Source: Actinotalea subterranea (GTDB lineage Bacteria > Actinomycetota > Actinomycetes > Actinomycetales > Cellulomonadaceae). Taken from it: a DNA stretch of 64,000 bases. Below the pieces are notes generated by a model. That model was not told where the DNA came from. It saw only the letters and a list, made by a program, of their open reading frames with translations, and did not search any database. The stretch spans positions 558,001 through 622,000 of the forward strand of contig NZ_VTTP01000002.1 in NCBI RefSeq assembly GCF_008364845.1, in the 5' to 3' direction. A program made the position numbers and the translations under genes. Of the stretch, positions 58,960-64,000 are shown piece after piece; within the stretch, counting starts at the first letter, position 1; each line of letters begins with the position of its first letter.

Positions 58960-59814
58960 TCACCCGGCGACGTCGGTCGTCACCGCGAGGGGCCGGGACG
59001 CCTCGACGTCGGCCCGCAGGGCCTCGAGGCGCCCCTCGACGAGGCTCAGGGAGTCCGAGCCGAGGAGCTGGTGGAGCGGTGCGGTGCCCGACTCGACGAC
59101 CCGGATGATCGCCGTGGCGGCGCGCGCCGGGTCGCCCAGCTGCGTGCCCGGCATGGCCTGGTGGGCCACGGTCATCTCGCGGATCGACTCGTATCCCTCG
59201 ACCGTCGTGCCCGGCAGGGCCAGCGACCGCGGGGTGAGGAAGTCCGTCCGCATGTACCCGGGCTCGACGAGGTTCACGCGGATCCCGAACGCGGCGACCT
59301 CGGCCGCGAGCGCCTCGGTGAAGCCCTCGAGGGCGTACTTGCCCGCGACGTAGAGCCCCCAGCCCGGGAACGCGAGGAGGCCGAGGATCGAGGACACGTG
59401 GACGATGTGGCCCGACCGGGCGCCACGCATCGACGGAAGCACGGACCGCACGACGTTCCACGCGCCGAAGACCTGCACCTCGAACATGGCGCGGACCTCG
59501 TCCGCCGTGACCTCCTCGACGGCGCCGAGGTAGCCGTAGCCGGCGTTGTTGACGACCACGTCCAACGAGCCGAACGTCTCCAGGGTGTGGTCGACGGCGC
59601 CGCGAACCTGGTCCTCGGACGCGAGGTCGATCTCGAGAGGGAGCAGCCCGGCGGTGTCCGTCCCGTCGAGGCCGGCCGCCAGGCGTTCGGCGGAGCGGGT
59701 CGTGGCGGCGACGCGGTCACCTCGCTCGAGCAGCTGGCGGACGAGCTCGAGGCCCAGGCCTCGCGAGGCTCCGGTGACGAACCAGGTGGCGGGTCGGTCG
59801 GTGGGGTACGGCAT
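58960..59814 (-). CDS. Classical short-chain dehydrogenase/reductase
   Basis: A 284-aa SDR. FVTGASRGLGLELV (TGxxxGxG), VVNNAGYG, VSSILG and the catalytic YVAGK (Tyr-xxx-Lys) are present. Long C-terminal part (about 190-284) suggests an extended substrate lid, like many oxidoreductases of the '17-beta-HSD/ketoreductase' group. It is divergent from an XRE regulator 174 bases away, which probably controls it. Confidence 0.88.
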   Translation of the reverse strand: MPYPTDRPATWFVTGASRGLGLELVRQLLERGDRVAATTRSAERLAAGLDGTDTAGLLPLEIDLASEDQVRGAVDHTLETFGSLDVVVNNAGYGYLGAVEEVTADEVRAMFEVQVFGAWNVVRSVLPSMRGARSGHIVHVSSILGLLAFPGWGLYVAGKYALEGFTEALAAEVAAFGIRVNLVEPGYMRTDFLTPRSLALPGTTVEGYESIREMTVAHQAMPGTQLGDPARAATAIIRVVESGTAPLHQLLGSDSLSLVEGRLEALRADVEASRPLAVTTDVAG

Positions 59815-59988
59815 GAGAGCGCTCCTCGGTAGGTGGGTGTCCCGTGCCAGGTCGGCCGGGTCCCTCACCACTCTTGGCGTCGCGGGGGGCCCGTGGGGCG
59901 TCACACCGGGCCCTGCGGGACCGGGGTCCGCGGTGACCAGGACTCGCAGACCCAGGCGCGCGTCGGCCCGGGCGGCGATGCTGGACCC

Positions 59989-60852
59989 ATGAGCAACCCG
60001 ACCAACCGGGAGCTGGCCGACTTCCTGCGTCGCGCGCGCGCCGACGTCGACGCGGACAGTGCGGGGCTCCCCGCCGACGGCCGCATCCGCCGCGTCAAGG
60101 GCCTGCGCCGCGAGGAGGTCGCCTTCCTCGCGGGCGTGTCCACCGACTACTACACGCGGCTCGAGCAGGGCCGACGCATCGTGCCGTCGGCAGGGGTGCT
60201 CGACGCCCTCGCCCGCGCGCTCCGGCTCGACGCCGCCGGGCGCGCGCACCTGGACGACCTGGTGGGGTCGACCGCGGCGCGGCCCCGACGCACCGCCCCG
60301 GTGCAGCGCGTGCGGCCCGGCCTGCGGCAGCTCGTCGAGGCGATGGACGGGCAGCCGGCACTCGTGCTCGGGCGCCGCACCGACGTGCTGGCGACCAACA
60401 GGTTGGCGCGGGCCCTCTTCGCGGACTTCGACGCGATGCCGGCGGCGCAGCGCAGCTACGCCCGGTGGGTCCTGCTCGACGACGCCGCCCGGGAGCTGTT
60501 CGTCGACTGGGAGGTCCAGGCGCGCGCCGCCGTCGAGAGCCTGCGCCTCGAGGTGGGGCGTGCGGGGCAGGACCGGGCGACCGACGCCCTGGTCGCGGAG
60601 CTCGCCGCACGCAGCCCCGAGTTCGCGGCCTGGTGGGAGGAGCACCGGGTCTTCCAGCGCACCTCGGGCTCCAAGCGCCTGCGCCACCGGGTCGTCGGCG
60701 ACCTGACGGTCGAGTACGAGACCCTGACGCTGCCCGGCGACGTCGACCAGACGCTCTTCCTCTACAGCGCAGAGCCGGGCACGTCCTCGGACGAGGCCCT
60801 GCGGATGCTCGCGAGCTGGGTCGCCCCCGAGCCCGGCCGGGTGCGCGGCTGA
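59989..60852 (+). CDS. XRE regulator with MmyB-like ligand-binding domain
   Basis: A 287-aa protein. The XRE helix-turn-helix (about 8-90) has LRREEVAFLAGVSTDYYTRL and VLDALARALRLD. The C-terminal PAS-like MmyB domain has LVLGRRTDVLATNRLARALF and ARWVLLDDAARELF. In Streptomyces MmyB binds fatty-acid-like ligands; in this wider family the regulators usually sit divergent from SDR or oxidoreductase genes, as here. Confidence 0.9.
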   Translation: MSNPTNRELADFLRRARADVDADSAGLPADGRIRRVKGLRREEVAFLAGVSTDYYTRLEQGRRIVPSAGVLDALARALRLDAAGRAHLDDLVGSTAARPRRTAPVQRVRPGLRQLVEAMDGQPALVLGRRTDVLATNRLARALFADFDAMPAAQRSYARWVLLDDAARELFVDWEVQARAAVESLRLEVGRAGQDRATDALVAELAARSPEFAAWWEEHRVFQRTSGSKRLRHRVVGDLTVEYETLTLPGDVDQTLFLYSAEPGTSSDEALRMLASWVAPEPGRVRG

Positions 60853-60928
60853 GGCCGCGACGGGGCGAGCCCCGGTGCGGTGGGTGCGACCGCGCTCCGC
60901 TACGGTCGACGCGAGCCCAGGGAGACAC

Positions 60929-61762
60929 ATGGAACGCACGGTCGTCCTCACCGGTGCGAGCGACGGCATCGGTGCCGCGGCCGCCCGCCTCCTGCACGCG
61001 CGCGGAGCTCGCGTCGTCGTCGTCGGCCGCTCGGCCGCGAAGACCGCCGCGCTCGCCGCAGACCTCGGGGTGCCGCACCACGTCGCGGACTACTCGCGGC
61101 TCGAGGACGTCCGGCGCCTCGCGGCCGAGCTCCTGGAGCGCTACCCCCGCATCGACGTGCTCGCGCACAACGCCGGCGGCATCATGAGCGCCAGGGAGCT
61201 GACGGCCGACGGCTTCGAGAAGACGTTCCAGGTGAACCACCTCGCGCCGTTCCTGCTCAACCACCTCCTGCTGGGTCGGCTCGTCGAGAGCCGCGCGACA
61301 GTGGTCGCGACCTCGTCCGCCGGGGCGCGGCTCTTCGGTCACCTGGACCTGACCGACCTCGACAACCACCGGTCGTACTCGCCGCGCAAGGCGTACGGCG
61401 ACGCGAAGCTCGCCAACATCCTGTTCGCACGCGAGCTCCAGCGCCGTCACGGCGGCGACGGCGTCAACGCGGCGTCGTTCCACCCGGGCGTCGTCGCGAC
61501 GAGCTTCGCGGGCGAGTCGAGCAGCGCGATGCGGCTGATGTACACGACACCGCTGCGGCGGTTCCTGCTGACCCCGGAGCGTGGCGCCGACACGCTCGTG
61601 TGGCTCGCCGAGGGCACACCCGGCGTGGACTGGGTCGGCGGGGAGTTCTACACGAGGCGCACCGTCTCCCGGACGAACCCGCAGGCGGCCGACGCCGAGC
61701 TGGCGCGTGGTCTCTGGGACGCGAGCGAGCAGATGCTCGGGCTGGCGACGCGGACGGCCTGA
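60929..61762 (+). CDS. SDR family oxidoreductase (retinol-dehydrogenase-like)
   Basis: A 277-aa SDR with LTGASDGIGAAAA, LAHNAGGIM, NHLAPFLLNHLLL, TSSAGARLFG and catalytic YGDAK. The pattern resembles WWOX/retinol dehydrogenase-type SDRs. Ribosome-binding site ccaggga precedes ATG 60929. It may be co-transcribed with the XRE regulator (77 bases upstream). Confidence 0.87.
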   Translation: MERTVVLTGASDGIGAAAARLLHARGARVVVVGRSAAKTAALAADLGVPHHVADYSRLEDVRRLAAELLERYPRIDVLAHNAGGIMSARELTADGFEKTFQVNHLAPFLLNHLLLGRLVESRATVVATSSAGARLFGHLDLTDLDNHRSYSPRKAYGDAKLANILFARELQRRHGGDGVNAASFHPGVVATSFAGESSSAMRLMYTTPLRRFLLTPERGADTLVWLAEGTPGVDWVGGEFYTRRTVSRTNPQAADAELARGLWDASEQMLGLATRTA

Positions 61763-61767
61763 CCGGC

Positions 61768-61794
61768 CGGCGACGGCTCCGTCGTCCGTCGCCG
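61768..61794. terminator. Hairpin between convergent SDR genes
   Basis: cggcgacgg and ccgtcgccg form a 9-bp stem with a nine-base loop, just after the SDR stop at 61762. Confidence 0.6.
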
Positions 61795-61828
61795 TCCTCG
61801 GTCACTGTCCTGGGTCGCCTTCGGGCGC

Positions 61829-62860
61829 TTACTGGGCCGACCAGCCGCCGTCCGACGGCAGGATCGCGCCCGTGACGTTGGTGCCGTCGTCGCTCAGCAG
61901 GAACGTGATGGACGCGGCGAGCTGCGCGGCCTCGGCGACCGGCGGCAGGAGCGTCATCGCGGCCTGGATGCGCTCCGCGGCGAGCTCAGAGGCGAACGTC
62001 GCCTGGATGTTGGTCGCGACCGGGCCGGGGGCCACGGCGTTCACGCGGATGCCCGACGGCGCGTACAGGAACGCCGAGCTGCGGGTCATGCCGATCACCG
62101 CGTGCTTCGACGCCGTGTAGGCCAGGCCGGCTGCCGAGCCGCGCAGCGCTGCCTCGGACGCCACGTTGACGATCGAGCCGCGGCCCGCCGCGAGCATCAG
62201 GGGCAGGACGGCGCGGGTGAGGCGGAAGGTCCCGTCGACGTTGACGGCGAACACGCGTTCCCAGACGGCGTCCGACACCTCGTGCAGCGGTGTCATGTCG
62301 TCCATGATCCCCGCGACGTTGGCGAGGCCGTCGACACGGCCGTCCGCGGCGGCCACGATCGCGGCTACACCGCTCGGGTCGGTGATGTCGGCGGTGACGG
62401 TCACCAGGGCTGCGCCGGGCAACTCGGCGGCGAGCTGCGCGAGGCGCTCAGCGGAGACGTCGGCGGCCACGACGCGGCCGCCCTCACGCAGGATGCGGGA
62501 CGCGGTCGCGCGGCCGATGCCGGATCCCGCGCCGGTGACGATCGTGGTCGTCCCCGCGAAGCGGCCCTCGACGACGCGCTCGGTCCATGGGTCCGTGCCG
62601 GACGCCGGGCTGTCGTCCTCGGGCTCGTCCGGGACCTGTCCGCCGTTGGCGCGCCGCACCAGGTCGTCGACCGTCTCCTGCGTGAGCCTGCCCTGGCTCA
62701 GCGCCACGAGGCGCTGGAGCGCGAACAGCCGCACGGGGGCGAGTGCGGACGCGTCCTGGCCGCCCTGCGCGAGCATCTCGCGCAGCAGCTGCCCACCGAC
62801 GGGGTGCGCGAGCCACGTGCCGATCGAGCTCTTGCCGGTCAGCGGCTTGTCCTTGGCCAT
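61829..62860 (-). CDS. SDR with an extra N-terminal helical domain
   Basis: A 343-aa protein. Residues 1-95 form a separate helical region (SSIGTWLAHPVGGQLLREML, then LFALQRLVALSQGRLTQETV) and a charged linker. The SDR follows: IVTGAGSGIGRATA, LANVAGIMDD, NVASEAALRG and YTASK, ending in the usual GAILPSDGGWSAQ. The N-terminal part is longer than in normal SDRs (about 250 aa) and is not assigned. It is divergent from a TetR gene across a palindrome. ATG 62860 fits the start of the helical domain. Confidence 0.85.
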   Translation of the reverse strand: MAKDKPLTGKSSIGTWLAHPVGGQLLREMLAQGGQDASALAPVRLFALQRLVALSQGRLTQETVDDLVRRANGGQVPDEPEDDSPASGTDPWTERVVEGRFAGTTTIVTGAGSGIGRATASRILREGGRVVAADVSAERLAQLAAELPGAALVTVTADITDPSGVAAIVAAADGRVDGLANVAGIMDDMTPLHEVSDAVWERVFAVNVDGTFRLTRAVLPLMLAAGRGSIVNVASEAALRGSAAGLAYTASKHAVIGMTRSSAFLYAPSGIRVNAVAPGPVATNIQATFASELAAERIQAAMTLLPPVAEAAQLAASITFLLSDDGTNVTGAILPSDGGWSAQ

Positions 62861-62972
62861 CGTGGACCTCTTCCACCCGTGGGGACATGGCGTGCCGGCG
62901 GCCACGGATCGGGCGACAGGACGCGACGCTGCGGCTGACGACACGACGATCGTCACCCCGTCCCCTCGCAAA

Positions 62973-62987
62973 GTCAATATTGTTGAC
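62973..62987. promoter_or_regulatory. Operator-like palindrome gtcaa-tattg-ttgac in the SDR/TetR divergent region
   Basis: 5-bp arms around a five-base AT centre, in the only AT-rich stretch of the divergent region (62969-63018). It probably is the TetR binding site controlling both genes. Confidence 0.6.
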
Positions 62988-63065
62988 ATCGCAGGCCGGG
63001 ACTATTCGCGGGACAATTGCGGGCGTGCTGCCGCACGCTCGACCGGCTCGACGACGGGGGACGAC

Positions 63066-63623
63066 ATGGGTGGGGAACGACGCACGGCGCGGGAGTCCGT
63101 CGCGGCGGCGGCCGCCGACCTGTTCGCCGAGCAGGGCTACGCGCGCACGACGATCCGTGAGATCGCGGCCCGCGCGTCGGTGGACCCGGCGCTCGTGATC
63201 AGGTATTCGGGCTCGAAGGAGGCTCTGTTCGTCGACGCGATGACGTCGCGTGCCGGCGCGGCGCTCGACCTCGACGGGCCCCTCGACGGGCTCGGCGAGC
63301 GGATCGTGCGGTACGTGCTCGAGGCGGACGACGGCCTGCGCAGCACCTACCTCGCGCTCGTCCGCGCGAGCGATGCGGACCGCGTGGGCTCGCTGCTGCG
63401 GACCTTCCACGACGAGGCGTTCGTGAGCCCGCTGCTGGCACGCCTGACCGGCCCCGACCGCGAGGTGCGCGCGCGCCTCGTCGCTGCCATGGTCGGTGGC
63501 CTCATGTACGCGCTCTGGACCGTCGGCGACGACGCCCTGCGCGCGGTGCCGACGGCGCAGGTCGTGGACGTCTACGCGCCGGGGATCCAGCGGCTGGTCA
63601 CGCGCCGGGGCGATCGGCCCTGA
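63066..63623 (+). CDS. TetR-family regulator
   Basis: A 185-aa TetR with the helix-turn-helix AADLFAEQGYARTTIREIAA, then RYSGSKEALFVDAMT. The recognition helix carries VDPALVIRYSGSK in place of the usual YYHFxSK, a variant also common in actinobacterial regulators of the TetR_C_7 type. Divergent from the long SDR, across the gtcaa palindrome. Start ATG 63066. Confidence 0.88.
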   Translation: MGGERRTARESVAAAAADLFAEQGYARTTIREIAARASVDPALVIRYSGSKEALFVDAMTSRAGAALDLDGPLDGLGERIVRYVLEADDGLRSTYLALVRASDADRVGSLLRTFHDEAFVSPLLARLTGPDREVRARLVAAMVGGLMYALWTVGDDALRAVPTAQVVDVYAPGIQRLVTRRGDRP

Positions 63624-63632
63624 GCCTTGCGT

Positions 63633-63648
63633 CGGGGCGCACGCCCCG
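63633..63648 (+). terminator. Hairpin after tetR
   Basis: cggggcg and cgccccg face each other with a two-base centre (so six pairs and a four-base loop in practice), 10 bases after the tetR stop. Confidence 0.55.
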
Positions 63649-63807
63649 CGTTGGGCCGCCTCGTGACGCGGCGGCCGGGGGAGTGTCAGACGAAGGCACT
63701 AGCGTCCGACGACGATGCGTGGCCGGGCGACGTCGGAGGCGCCCGCGTCCAGCCGGACCGGCTCGCGGGCCGCGCAGCCCGTCGTCCCCACGCCCCGAGG
63801 AGCTCCC

Positions 63808-64000
63808 GTGTCCCGCACCGTCTACTACGTCGCCGCGAGCCTCGACGGCTTCATCGCGACACCGGACCACTCGCTCGACTGGCTCCTGACGCGGCACATC
63901 GACGAGGCAGGGATGCTCGGGCCCGCCGCGTTCGTCGAGGGCGTGGGAGCCATCGCGATGGGCGCCGCGACGTACGAGTGGATCCGGCGCCACCAGGACA
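63808..64000 (+). CDS. Dihydrofolate-reductase-like (RibD C-terminal) protein, 5' part
   Basis: The first 64 residues read from GTG 63808: SRTVYYVAASLDGFIATPD, then SLDWLL and AIAMGAATYEWI. This is the start of the RibD_C/dihydrofolate-reductase-like family (xSLDGxIA...; GAxTYE). Ribosome-binding site gaggagc (63797-63803). Such stand-alone proteins are NADPH-dependent reductases of unknown substrate. The gene runs off the right edge. Confidence 0.85.
   Translation, partial: MSRTVYYVAASLDGFIATPDHSLDWLLTRHIDEAGMLGPAAFVEGVGAIAMGAATYEWIRRHQD

Overview
The window is about 74% G+C by eye, with dense short-gap operons, GTG starts and ATGA/GTGA stop-start overlaps, a BldC-type regulator, RNase J and many actinobacterial signal-transduction genes. 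This fits a high-GC Gram-positive actinobacterium. The richness in glycoside hydrolases and the mix of genes suggest the Cellulomonas / Micrococcales area, but that placement is inference; no rRNA or tRNA gene was seen.

Layout. 1-7.2 kb: start of a type III polyketide synthase (cut by the left edge) divergent from a UbiA prenyltransferase, a coupled hydrolase/MFS pair, a membrane-anchored molybdopterin oxidoreductase, a hexose-6-phosphate mutarotase. 7.3-13 kb: small stress genes (CsbD, KTSC), a LiaF-like membrane protein, NhaA, an anti-sigma-type ATPase, RNase J and BldC, the last two separated by a perfect 22-bp-arm hairpin. 13.1-17.7 kb: a NatAB-like ABC exporter and a two-component system, separated by a 21-bp tandem repeat that supplies the stop codon of the response regulator. 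17.8-26.2 kb: a large FAD/Fe-S/CCG oxidoreductase, OsmC, an MFS exporter, a C40 peptidase behind a probable c-di-AMP riboswitch, and a GGDEF-EAL protein.

26.3-41 kb is a carbohydrate locus: a LacI regulator, a binding protein, two permeases, a 1,228-aa GH94 phosphorylase, a GH3 beta-glucosidase, a secreted endoglucanase-like protein, then (after a strong terminator) a GH31 enzyme. Gene order and enzyme types match known beta-1,2-glucan utilisation loci: secreted endo-cleavage, import of sophoro-oligosaccharides, phosphorolysis inside the cell, and hydrolysis of the residual disaccharide. Operator-like sites with the same core lie in front of lacI and flank the transporter promoter.

41-48.5 kb holds the most unusual set: four rightward genes (extended SDR, ceramide-glucosyltransferase-like GT, degenerate alpha/beta hydrolase, MGT-type GT1) meeting three leftward genes (KAS III, metallo-beta-lactamase-fold hydrolase, PaaK/F390-synthetase-like ligase) tail to tail with overlapping 3' ends. 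The enzyme types parallel the Ole (olefin/beta-lactone) pathway and add two glycosyltransferases, so an undescribed glycolipid pathway is a reasonable hypothesis.

48.8-55.4 kb: a 43-aa small gene, a universal stress protein, a P2-type ATPase and a persulfide module. The module is one 823-aa CoA-disulfide-reductase/rhodanese/TusA/DsrE-like fusion followed by a 38-aa six-cysteine protein; each has a CsoR/CstR-type palindrome upstream, the second being a perfect 30-bp palindrome. 55.5-64 kb: a TetR-regulated ABC exporter with operators over the tetR start, three short-chain dehydrogenases with XRE and TetR regulators, and the start of a dihydrofolate-reductase-like gene cut by the right edge. 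No gene-free stretch exceeds about 330 bases; the longest (23624-23954) holds the riboswitch.
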